The notes below the pieces were generated by a model. It was given only the letters and a program-made list of their open reading frames with translations, had not been told where the DNA came from and made no database searches. Positions 21,983 to 31,660 of a stretch of 64,000 bases of DNA are shown here, piece by piece; the first letter of the stretch is position 1; each line of letters opens with the position of its first letter. The position numbers and the translations under genes are program-made. The DNA comes from Pezicula radicicola. Taxonomy: Eukaryota; Ascomycota; Leotiomycetes; Helotiales; Dermateaceae. The stretch lies in assembly GCA_003008705.1 (NCBI GenBank), contig PDUO01000003.1, positions 311,891-375,890 on the forward strand, in the 5' to 3' direction.

Positions 21983-23165
21983 CTATGAGATGGAATTTAT
22001 CAATCCAACCTGCCTCATGCCGCTAATTAATCTCTCAAAGGCCACTCTTCGACTTTCCTTATTGAGAGTAAATACAATTCGAAACCAACCACCCTCCTTC
22101 TCCTCCGCAAAGTATGGTGTTCCATCCCTGATAAATACACCATTGCTTAGACATATCTCGCTTAATTTTTTTGAGAGTTCAGCTACAGTAGCATTTCCTA
22201 TTCCATTTGGAACGAGATGAGCCCACACGTAAAACCCAGAGTTGCTATATATTTAGTGAGCTCGAGGTCAGTAAAAGAACAAATATAAGCAGATGATAGG
22301 CGTCGTCAGCACTCCTAGAGAGCGATAAAACTTACCCGCCGTGTAGATAGGAAATTCCATGCGACTCAATAAGTGAGGTAAACATATCTTAACTTTCAGC
22401 TAGACGTTTCTGGTTGTAGTAATAAAAATTTCAAGGAACTCAGAATCGGCTATAATTGCAGCCCATAGATCTTAAGTGACGTATCTCCCACATGATATAT
22501 AACCACCTTAGGGGTGTGCTGGTGCGTGCGCATCGCTAACCTGCTATACTTGCTAGCGATGTAATCTGTCTACACAAAAGTACAGGCGATTTGTATTAGT
22601 CTCCTACTCTATAGCTTATATACTTTTGCTTTTTATATGAGCTCATTGCTTTATAATCACAGGAGTAGAATTGTCCCTGTGCACATATCTAAATGTATAG
22701 GAAGTAGTATATGCTTAATGTTTAAAAACAAGCTTATATTATATCCATGTTTAATGTAGTTATATACCATGTGGGAGATGGTGGCCATCCAAAAGAACTA
22801 AGAAGTACACATCAAGTTAAATATAGAAAACATTAAGAACTCTCTTCTAAAGTTTTTTTTTGGAGATAATAACTTACTTAAGAGTACCCATAGCTTCAAG
22901 TAATAGTTTATTCCATGTCTGAAAGACACCTAGCCAAAACTCATTCCCACAGAAGTCTTTGCTCATCGCATACAATACATATACAAGGTCAGGATTTATG
23001 ATGTTCCTTCAAGTCAATAGATATAATAGAAGTGAACTCGACTAGATTGCCGTGCTTCGCGTTCACGAATGTTGAATTGGCATATATTTCATCACAACGC
23101 AAGTGAACATTATGCTTCGCACAAAGTTTTGAAGGAGACTGCTACTGCTAAGCTGAAGTTAATAC
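21983..23165 (-). pseudogene. Decayed PLP-dependent aminotransferase (class I/II, ACC-synthase-like) with an insertion
   Basis: Reading the minus strand from 23165, fragments in changing frames give an aminotransferase. HLRCDEIYANSTFVNAKH comes first, then FTSIISIDLKEH, a frameshift, and INPDLVYVLYAMSKDF with the PLP-binding Lys in SKDF. Then FWLGVFQTWNKLLLEAMGTL, an intron donor, and FGWPPSPT. A 297-bp insertion (22483-22779) interrupts here. The frame resumes with a stop, DLWAAIIADSEFLEIF, another shift, YYYNQKRLAES, a stop and MFTSLIESHGISYLHGG. After an intron the last exon reads FYVWAHLVPNGIG and WFRIVFTLNK to 21983. Arg-to-Trp and Gln-to-stop changes fit C-to-T mutation at CpG/CpA. The N-terminal third is missing or unrecognisable upstream. 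Confidence 0.75.
22483..22779. mobile_element. MITE-like 297-bp element with 28-bp terminal inverted repeats
   Basis: The ends 22483-22510 and 22752-22779 are inverted repeats matching at 25 of 28 positions; both begin ATCTCCCACATG when read inward. The interior has no coding capacity and is AT-rich apart from a GC-rich block near 22510-22560. It splits the aminotransferase pseudogene between FGWPPSPT and DLWAAI, so it inserted into a former gene. No clear target-site duplication is left; a TA/TG pair at the ends is weak support for a Tc1/mariner-type origin. I found no second copy in the window. Confidence 0.6.
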
Positions 23166-24174
23166 TACCAATTCTGGGGTGGACCTAGACCAGATGGTGG
23201 AGAATAATGATGTGGTGGGTATGAGGAGCATAATGACAACGCAGAGGAGGATGTTTATTGATTGTTGGAAGTGGGCGAATTTGTGAGGGTTATACTTTCG
23301 TACAGCGACAGCGTTACGCTTTAGACTTCTATATATCTATACGTAATAAGCAACAAGCCCTCTCAAGCAAAGAATGGAATCGAATTCTAGTGCCCACTGG
23401 TTGGAATTATGTAGGGGATGCCCTTGCTAAGCGAGATATCAGGGGATTGTCTCGCTTATGAAAAAAAAAAACAAGTATTTTTTATTACCTTGCTATGAGG
23501 TACCGTACAGATTGATTTATACGGGCTAATTTTAAATGGTTATCTTTTCAAAGATAAGACATGGACTTGAGTAACTTATTTGATTTGAATATCTCACTAA
23601 GTTGCCCTAATCAAAATGATCTCTTATAAACCAATTCGTACGGTACTCATATAATACTAAAAACACCGAATAAAAGACCTCGCAAGTTGGTATCATTTCG
23701 TTAACACGTTGAAATTCATAACACTTATCCCCCAAGAAACTTCCCCCAACACAACACATGAAATGAATTCCATTCTGATCTCATTATTCGACAACACATG
23801 CTTGGTGCTTGATTCTTATATTGGGCAATGCGCCTGTAAGAAAGCGACCGGTCTTGTTCTGTTGTTTTCTGCAAAGAATTTATCGAGCGCCTTTATACAA
23901 CATCTTGTTCTATGTAGCCTTCTAAAGTTTCCCAGACGGTGTAGCGCTCAGAAAGGTTTACTGTCTTTGGCAAGCCAAGACGTCAATATGGAACCAACCC
24001 GGGCTTCATTATAGTAACCAAGGGAGATCGCTGGTGCTTTGAACGAATTATGAAGGGCCCTAATAGTCTCCCACAATTCCTTGCTAAAAGTACCATGGTA
24101 GTACTTTGGAGTACGATAGCTGGTTAAATACATTCGACAAGGATTCGAAGTTGTAGCGTCCGCAACACATGGCT
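23166..24174. other. Intergenic, nothing recognised
   Basis: Contains a run of about 11 A residues at 23462-23473 and AT-rich DNA after it. A 67-codon open frame (23258-23461) just before the A-run has no family signature. Confidence 0.4.
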
Positions 24175-25927
24175 TCAGTCCGGAAAGATATTCATCTTGG
24201 TTCGTATAGAGTTCGCTAGGATTCTTGCATGCATGATCCCCATCTTGTCCGCTAGCATCTCCAAGTTCCTAATAACAAAGACACGAATTTCATCGGTTGC
24301 TATCTCTATTATACCGGCAAACCAAAGATGCCAAAACAAGAAATAGCCACCAGAGGCTCGAATTCTCGGTGTGGTAGAACTGTTAGCTATGAATTTTGGA
24401 GGTCGTGGTTCGATGGCTGCCGGGTGTGCCCACGGTAATCCTATCCGCGACAGGGCCTGTTCACAGCTTGGAGGATTAAGCGGTCTATTTGGATCAAATG
24501 CCGGCTTGAAGTCGAACGAGTTAACGTAGCCGATGTGTTGAGGAACGCTGTGAAGGATGTCGGCTTGGAGCTGATAGACCGTGTCGGTAGAAACCTGATA
24601 TTGGGCTGTGTATTCAATACCGGTGAAGCGTGGTTGTGGCGCACTGAAACCACGGAGGAGGATATTACGAATCTGCATATTGAGGAGAACTCGAATTGAG
24701 CGACACGAGTTCCAGATCTGTGCAACCCAGTAATCATAATATACATGGTACTGGCCATTCCATACTAGGTCTGGATCCTTTTTTGTAAAAACAACTTGAT
24801 ATTCCCAGCCACGGGGGGGATCAGCGAAGACCTCATGCAAAATGCCGTCGATTTCGAGCGCTCTTTTGAGAATTTCCACATCGTCGGTAATAACCTCGCT
24901 CTTTACGTCCGCACGAAATTGTGCATACTCCATTGTGGTCAGAAGAACTCGCCAAGCAGTATTGTCAGAAACGTTACTTGGTATGAAACTATTTAGTTCA
25001 TGGGTCATTTGAACAACGTGAGCCGGCATCGGCAATTGCCTCTGGATGCAACAAACTATCAGACTTGAGATAACTTGAATGAAGACTCTCCGACCACCCG
25101 GAGTAGCTAATTGCTCGCGGCCACGTAACTTTAGTAACGCACCGGCGCCATTTATATGTTGAGCCCAAGCTTCAACAGATTTAATATTGAGGCCCGTTAG
25201 TCCCTCGAATATACCAAGAATCATTATCCCCATGATGGTACTGTCCCTCTTGGCGGTTTCGTTGGACTGCAGAGCAGTGTTTGTGCACTGGATGGCCTTG
25301 AGATATTGCGCGCGTGCGTCAACCAGAAGCGATCGAGCACCTGTAGCATGTGAGAAGCCTGCCATACCGACAGCACGCATACTAGCAAGGAGACCTTCAT
25401 CTATCGCAGATGACTTCAGGTCCAGCAGGGTATTCAAATAGCCCTTTGTTGGTCCATCCGGTTCAAGGCCAATGACATAATTTTGTATAAAGAATCCGGT
25501 CGCAATATCTTCTATTGCGGGCACCATATTGTAGCCAAGCGAAATAGAATAGGGGTTTTTTTGTTGAACGACTTCCAAGGAGTCTTCCACGTCAGGTGTA
25601 GAATCAGATGCCGCGCCATCTTTGGCGGGCTTTGACTTCGCTTGCCTCACCCTTTCTGCTCTCGCTTTTGCCTTTCTCACTACATTGTCGGTCTCTTGGC
25701 GGAAGATGACATCAACTTGGGCTCTGTATCCGGGGCATTTCTCACTGGCCCTTGCGCATTGCGAACACCCGTCAGGTTGTTGAGAGCACTGTGGCTGGTC
25801 AGTTTAGGTGACTCTTGCATTTACGGGAGACCAGGTAATGATAGGAAGGAAGCGAGACGGTGCTCACCCTGATCTTCCTTTTCCGGCACCTTTCGCATCC
25901 TTTGGAAGGCGCTCCGCAATAGACCAT
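24175..25927 (-). CDS. Zn2Cys6 transcription factor with fungal-specific regulatory domain (557 aa)
   Basis: Two exons, 25868-25927 and 24175-25788, closing to 558 codons. The 79-bp intron (GTGAGC...CACAG) splits the zinc cluster. The spliced N-terminus has Cys at 11, 14, 21, 28, 31 and 38, an exact C-X2-C-X6-C-X6-C-X2-C-X6-C pattern with GCERCRKRKIR and a GYRAQ exit. A long helical region follows, with ARAQYLKAIQCTNTALQ, TIMGIMILGIFEGLTG, WAQHINGAGALLKLRGREQL and GGRRVFIQVISSLIVCCIQR. These are typical of the fungal_trans_2 type regulatory half. It binds DNA in the nucleus; target genes cannot be inferred. The frame would be missed without exon 1, which is only 20 codons. Confidence 0.85.
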
Positions 25928-26846
25928 TGCAGCAAGAGGTCCAGCGGCTTAATGATTCACTAACCAGGCAATGAATGCTATGTATTTTACATACACGGCA
26001 CAGCTCCAAGTATATACAGCAATGGCTCAGCTCACAGCGCTGAACTTTGGCCTCTGCTGCCTATAGACGCGCCAGCCCTTCAGCTCCCCGTCGGTATACC
26101 GCAATTCAAAATTCGAGGTCGAGGCTGTGCTACGAGGCTGAAGAAGTCGTTTTGTACCGAGGTGAGGGAGGCTTTGCTTCTCCTTGGCAGCGTCGCTGTG
26201 ACTTGGGGGTCGAAGGGGAGTTGGCTGACGATGCTGTTCGCAAAGGTGGTCCCAATTCGAACAGGCGCGAAATGGCGGAGGAGAGGCCATGGATGCGGCA
26301 CAGCACAGCATCTTGTGGTTGACGCAATAAGATGGGAATAATGTCTACAGTGGCGGTGATGGTCAGCATTCAGGGTTGCATTGAAGCTTCTGAGTGGTGT
26401 CGCTTACAGTAGGAGCTGGATGATCAGCGGCTAACCTCCTTTGTGCCACCTGTGCGAAAGGCAGATCAGCCCTGTGGAGATAAGAGTAAACATCTCTCCG
26501 TCTCATCAATATTCGTCAACATTTTATATCTTCTTTGCAGCAGCACCTACCTAGGTCAAGTAATTATGATGTTTACATTTGCTTGAGTTGGCGTGAGTTG
26601 TGAGAAGTGATCATGGAAGACGAACAGGCCTGTGGTGGCATTCAGACCACTCAAACTCCACATATCATTGGCCACCAAACAACTTGAAACTTTCCCAACC
26701 TCAGACTCATCCGACACCTTTGCCTACGCACAGTCACTCGCAACAACACCATAAAAGCGTCCCAAGAGGACAAGTTGGACACCGAGGATGTCTTCCTTCT
26801 CACTAGAAGCATTTTGTACTTTGATCGACATTACTGAGCAACCACA
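25928..26846. other. Divergent intergenic region, promoters of the Zn2Cys6 and fucosyltransferase-like genes
   Basis: About 920 bases between two divergent start codons. Several overlapping short frames on both strands (26030-26370) carry no family signature. GC content is higher than in neighbouring spacers. No clear TATA box for either gene. Confidence 0.4.
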
Positions 26847-28229
26847 ATGCCTTCTCTTCCGCCCGGTGTCAACCGCCGACATGCCACATTGGCAGGCATA
26901 ACGCTCTTCACCTTGTGGCTCTGGGTAGCCTTCGATCGTCCATACACCTTTCCAACACACGTATCGTGGAATCCATATGCGAACAGGCCACAAACCGATC
27001 CCACGAAAGATGCCTTCGATTTCGCTCCCGTCGATTCTCAAGCCATTCGAGATGTATGTTCGTCTACAGAGTGGGACTCGAGCTTAATCTTTACCTGCGA
27101 TAACAACCACGGCGGCGTAGGCCATGTCCGCAACTCCATACTGAATTGTGTGCGGTGGTCAATATCTGCTGGTGCAAGCATGGTCATGCCAAGCATCGCT
27201 CTTCGGGATATACATGGTGAAGGCATGGAAGACGGCCATGATGATCATGATGCACATGAAGGGCTACAGCTCGATCGACGCCACGGGCCAGGCAGGAAGG
27301 GAATGGATTACATGTTTGACGTGCAGCACTTCAAAGACTCACTGAAGACGTCATGTCCAGAATTGAAACTCATTGACCACATGGAGCAAACTAGCAGTGA
27401 TCGTCGAAGAGGGCTTCTTCCAGAAAGTCTGTTCAACAACCGTCCAACTACAGGTCTTGAACACCCTGATGAATTTCCTCGAAAATTACAGACGTGGATT
27501 ACAGAACATATCGGTCCAGGTCTTGAGACTGAGCCAATAGTCATCGATCTCGAACAATCGTTCTTGCAATATCCAACACATGCTGACGGTCACGGCGTCG
27601 CCCACATCTTCGGCAATATTCTCAAGTTCCGTTCTGATGTTCGTGCCTTAGCGACCAAAACTCTTCTGAAACTGGGCCATTGGTACGACTTGGAGCTCAA
27701 CATGTCCGCCCCCGTCATAATACCATCTTTCTTCGGCGCTCACCTTCGAACCGAATCAGACGACCGCGGTGTTGAACGGCGACATATCACTGAAGCACCA
27801 TACAGCCACTTCGAGGGGCAGTCTCGGGCCTACATTGAAGCAGCGGCAACATTCTCCTCAAAGATCATGTACATAGCATCAGGAAACATGTCGGAAATAA
27901 ACCGTCTCGCTACCGAAGCCGCAGAATACGGCATCGACGTAACCTCAAAACACGACCTACTAAAAGGCAAAGACCATGACAATATGGATGCTCTAAAATG
28001 GGATCAAAGAGCGCTGATTGATTATTTGGTTTTGACCAAGGCACAGGAGTTTGCGGGTGTAGGTCATTCGAGTTTCAGTTGGAATGTGGCGTTGAGAAGA
28101 CATGAATCCACGGAGGCGAAGGCCGGATTACAGGGAAATCAGAAGTGGAAGACTTGGAGTGATAAGTTGAGTACTTTATATGGAGTGCTTGATGGATATG
28201 CCGATTCAAGTAAGTGTATGTGGCCATGA
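26847..28229 (+). CDS. Type II membrane protein with O-fucosyltransferase-like signatures (460 aa)
   Basis: A single uninterrupted exon from ATG 26847 (context CACAATGCC). Residues about 14-30 form one membrane anchor (LAGITLFTLWLWVAF), followed by a lumenal domain. Landmarks in order are HGGVGHVRNSILNCVRWSIS with AGASMVMPSIALRD after it, MFDVQHFKDSLKTSCPELK, IVIDLEQSFLQYP, FFGAHLRTESDD, KIMYIASGNMSEINRLATEA, WDQRALIDYLVL and VGHSSFSWNVALRRH. The early Gly-rich/Arg loop, the central HLR motif and the late GHSSFSWNV motif correspond to the three conserved blocks of the GDP-fucose O-fucosyltransferase fold, in a family widespread in Pezizomycotina with no assigned substrate. The His/Asp-rich segment DGHDDHDAHEG (residues about 132-142) is unusual. 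Confidence 0.7.
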   Translation: MPSLPPGVNRRHATLAGITLFTLWLWVAFDRPYTFPTHVSWNPYANRPQTDPTKDAFDFAPVDSQAIRDVCSSTEWDSSLIFTCDNNHGGVGHVRNSILNCVRWSISAGASMVMPSIALRDIHGEGMEDGHDDHDAHEGLQLDRRHGPGRKGMDYMFDVQHFKDSLKTSCPELKLIDHMEQTSSDRRRGLLPESLFNNRPTTGLEHPDEFPRKLQTWITEHIGPGLETEPIVIDLEQSFLQYPTHADGHGVAHIFGNILKFRSDVRALATKTLLKLGHWYDLELNMSAPVIIPSFFGAHLRTESDDRGVERRHITEAPYSHFEGQSRAYIEAAATFSSKIMYIASGNMSEINRLATEAAEYGIDVTSKHDLLKGKDHDNMDALKWDQRALIDYLVLTKAQEFAGVGHSSFSWNVALRRHESTEAKAGLQGNQKWKTWSDKLSTLYGVLDGYADSSKCMWP

Positions 28230-29039
28230 GGTATTGGTGTTAGCTAGCTGGGTTAGCTTTTCTGTGGTGGTAATGGAATAAAAATAAATGAAGACAAATC
28301 AATATACTAATTGAAATTCTCATTGGGTTCAGTAAATATGTTTTATTATCGTGCTAAGTTTACCTCCATTGTTCCTTGGGCAACAAACTGTCTGTCGGGC
28401 ACTGCAATACAGAGAATTGAACTTCAACCCTTCTTCAACATTCAAAAGGACACACCTCGAAAGGATTGTCAAAGTAGTGGGGATACGCGCACATTAAAAT
28501 TGATGGTGCAGACATAGCCGACATCTTTATCGGAAATGAACGCGTAGGTACCAAATCCGTTATTCAGAAGCTATCCCATTTTCAGATTCCTATTTCGAAA
28601 CCGGTAGACTGAACTGGTCTCATTCCTACTTATATATCCTCTCCCATCTTTCCTGAATCGACACTTTGAAATCAATTGACGACAAGGAACCACTCCAGGT
28701 ATATATCTAAGACTTCTCAGACTCTCTGTTCATTTTGTACACCTACACTGCATAATCACATTAGGAACTTTCTGTCGCTGCTACGAATTTAGGCTTTTTG
28801 ACTTAGTATTACTTGTCTCTTTATGTTCAAGTTCTATATTCTGTTACTGCTTGGATAGAGTAGTGTTATTTATTGTAATGTATGTTAATAAAGTAATGAT
28901 AAGAACATACGCTATCCCAACTGTGCTATTCGTCGAGACCAAAGCTAGAAAGTTTGCTTTGGTTCTATATCTCTTCTTTAGTCTATCACTACTATAACTG
29001 AGTTTTTGTAGAGATTATATAAGTCACGTTATTGGTTTT
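28230..29039. other. Intergenic, AT-rich
   Basis: 3' flank of the fucosyltransferase-like gene, then AT-rich DNA leading into the repeat region. No gene or repeat unit recognised. Confidence 0.45.
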
Positions 29040-29480
29040 GCTTGAATGCTTTATTGTAACCTTCTATACAATATTTGTGTTGTTTGTTAGGGATGTCTCT
29101 TAGTGAGAGAAGATCAATAGATGCAAAGTATGTTAATAATTTCCAAGTGTAAAGTCATTGAATCACATAGATGGTTTTCTTGAATGATTTGCTGGAACCT
29201 TTAAGAAGGCACTAGTAATGTCTAATTGGCAGCTCTTTTAGCGAGAGAACATTTAAAATAAGTCAGGTACTTAAAGCAAGAAGTTAATCTAAAGTGTATG
29301 CTAATATTATCCTAGTTTAAAGTAGACACATATTGTCACCTCTTTTGCATTTACGACAATCTTCGGTAATAAGAGGCTTGTTTTGTCTATTAGGGCTCTC
29401 TTTGTCAGAGAACATAAGAAAACCCAGAGTTCAGGTAGATGAGTTTTAGGTGTAAAAGTACTTATATACTCAGTAACCTC
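29040..29480. repeat. Degenerate three-copy repeat beside the 43-bp core array
   Basis: Three related blocks follow each other at about 29088, 29219 and 29387. Each has a T-rich lead (TTGTTAGGG, TCTAATTGG, TCTATTAGGG), then CTCTTAGTGAGAGAA or its variants CTCTTTTAGCGAGAGAA and CTCTTTGTCAGAGAA. The last two also share a downstream TCAGGTA. Spacing is about 130 and 170 bp. The conserved CTCT...AGAG is itself a small inverted repeat. This unit differs from the 43-bp core but lies directly next to that array. Confidence 0.55.
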
Positions 29481-29589
29481 CTTTACATTTCCCACTCTCC
29501 TTTTCTTAGTTTCCCAAGTAACGGATATTTTAACTAATGAGTAGGCAGCTTAATCACGCTATGGTAGAATGCTAAAGTAGTTTACATAG

Positions 29590-31660
29590 GATTAATCAAG
29601 TCTTTAAGTGTTTTAAGTTTACTGCCATACCTTTCCTGAAGCTTGAAGATCTAATTGAACTGTAGAGCAGTCTAGGTAGATCATTATATCATAGCCTGAT
29701 AGACTTCCTCCACACGGCAAAGAAGATCTTAAGAAATGTCTTATATGTACCGATATGCAACAAACGAGGAGGATGTCGATCAAGTTCTTAAGTGTTTCTA
29801 CAGCGTGTTTATCGCCCTTCGCTTGACGGTTAGCTATACCTTGACCATTGACAGGGCTATCGAAACATATTTAGACTAAATAGTAGATCTTCTTATCCTG
29901 ACTCAGTGCACTTCAATACTAGAAGGGAGGCCTTAATGAATGTCTTATATGTGCTGATGTGCAACAAAGGAGGAATATGTAGATCAAGTCCTTGACTTTT
30001 TACCTCCGTATGTTTTATCTGTCTCGGCTTGACTACGATAACTTGATCATCGATATGGCTATTGAAAGGTCTTTTGACTGCAGAGTAGATCTTCTTATCT
30101 TGAATTTGTGGACTTCGTTACTAGGGCGGTGATCTTAAGAATGAAGTTATATGTGCTGTTGTGCAACAAAATATTTTATCTCTCATTGCCTTCTTAGATC
30201 CACCGGAAATTTACTCAAACTGCAGAGTTGATCGTCCCTTTGGAGGGCTGTAAAGACGATCTTAAGAAATGACTTATATGTGCCGTTGTGCAACAAAAGA
30301 GAGAGAAAAACGAAATCAAAAAGCAAAAAAAAACGTTTCTGACTATCTCCCGCTTTGAATGCTTACCATTGTACCTTTATGGGGACCATCAGAAATTACC
30401 AAGCCCACAAAGTAGATCTTCTCATCTCCAGGCCGGCTGCAAAGACGATCTTAACAATGTCAATATATATTCCGGCGCGCAACAAAAGATTCGAAAACAT
30501 CTTTACTCATCTTAACTTTCCACACAAGCCCACCTGCAAAGAAGATCTTAGGAATAACCCTATACCCGCTGTCTTGCAACAAAGTGACCGAAACAGTCTT
30601 CTGTGCCCTCTTCCTCGTCTCGTCTTTCCTACAAGAGGTGCAAGTCCATCTGCAAAGGAGATCTTAAAAGCAAACTTATACATTCCGTCGCGCAACAATA
30701 ATTCCTTCGTATTCGCAAATATCTCAACTCATCTTACAAGCCCACATGGTGGCGCCTACAAAAGAAGATCTTAGGAATAACCTTATACATTCCGTCTTGC
30801 AACAAAGCACCCAAAGTGTCCCAAAACAATCTCTCGTCGCTTCTCTTTACCGAGTATCTCATTTCATCTCTGGCAAGGTCAGGAGCCCACTTACCTGCAA
30901 AGAAGATCTTAAGAATAACCTTATACCTTCCGTCTTGCAACAAAGGTCGAGACCAGAGTTCAAACCAATCTCTTCTGGGTGAAGCTTTCGATAAAAGTAA
31001 AATGAAGAGAAGCCACAAAGGGAAGATCTTAAAAACAACCTTATACATTCCGTCATGCAACAAAAAAACAAAAAAGTACTCGAAATAACTTTCAATGTTT
31101 TCTTCATTTAAACATTTCATCGCAGATTTCGCAAACCCCTCACCCGAAAATAGAAAGATAGGAAGATCTTAAGAAAAACATCCCTTATACACCCCATCCG
31201 TCGTGCAACAAAAAAAGTCAACAAAACCCGCCCCCAAAAAAATTCATCTCGGTACGAGTATGCTATATACCGTTCCCTCTAAGCGACTTAAGACCTCCAA
31301 ACAAATCTTAAAAAATTTCTCATCACAAGATCTAAAATCTCCCCCCAAAAATAGTATATCTTGACAAGATTCTTATACATATCGTCGTGCAACAAAACAA
31401 AAAAAAACTCTTAAAGGCCTCTTACAAGCTCAAATATCATATTCCAGATCTTGGAGATATGACCATCTAGAACCATCATGGTCCGTCCATGGCGCCGCTA
31501 GGGCCTTGATCTCATCAAAAAAATCAACAAAAAGAAGAAGATCCTCATTTCCCGTAACGATTCCCCACGACCCTGTGCATTGTTTTTTTAATCTCAAAAG
31601 TACTGCAATGGAGATCTTAAGGACGACTTTTATATGTGCTGGTATGCAACAAAATTTGCG
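29590..31660. repeat. Array of thirteen 43-bp cores separated by variable spacers
   Basis: Cores lie at 29722-29764, 29926-29968, 30128-30170, 30255-30297, 30444-30486, 30541-30583, 30657-30699, 30764-30806, 30902-30944, 31022-31064, 31162-31212, 31354-31396 and 31610-31653. Eleven are exactly 43 bp; one is 51 and one 44. The shared pattern is GATCTTAAG near the start, TATA at positions 21-24 and TGCAACAAA at the end; the CAACAA block is present in every copy. Copies 1-4 and 13 share TATATGTGCT in the middle, while 6-11 mostly have TATACATTCCGTC or close variants. Spacers run from 54 to 213 bp. The first three spacers are recognisably related (GATCAAGTYCTTRA near the start, TAGATCTTCTTATC near the end), so the left part is a tandem repeat of about 200 bp. 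No open frame spans the array. Function unknown. Confidence 0.9.

Noticed and set aside
26047..26369. Small genes in the 26 kb intergenic region
   Set aside because: Overlapping frames on both strands in GC-richer DNA, none with conserved motifs.
30734..31120. A real protein gene on the minus strand of the core array
   Set aside because: The frame exists only because three cores happen to be spaced by multiples of three; other cores are out of phase or carry stops, and conservation includes wobble positions.
29722..31653. CRISPR array
   Set aside because: The regular core plus spacers invites the idea, but this is fungal nuclear DNA, spacers vary from 54 to 213 bp, cores diverge by many positions and no cas gene is near.
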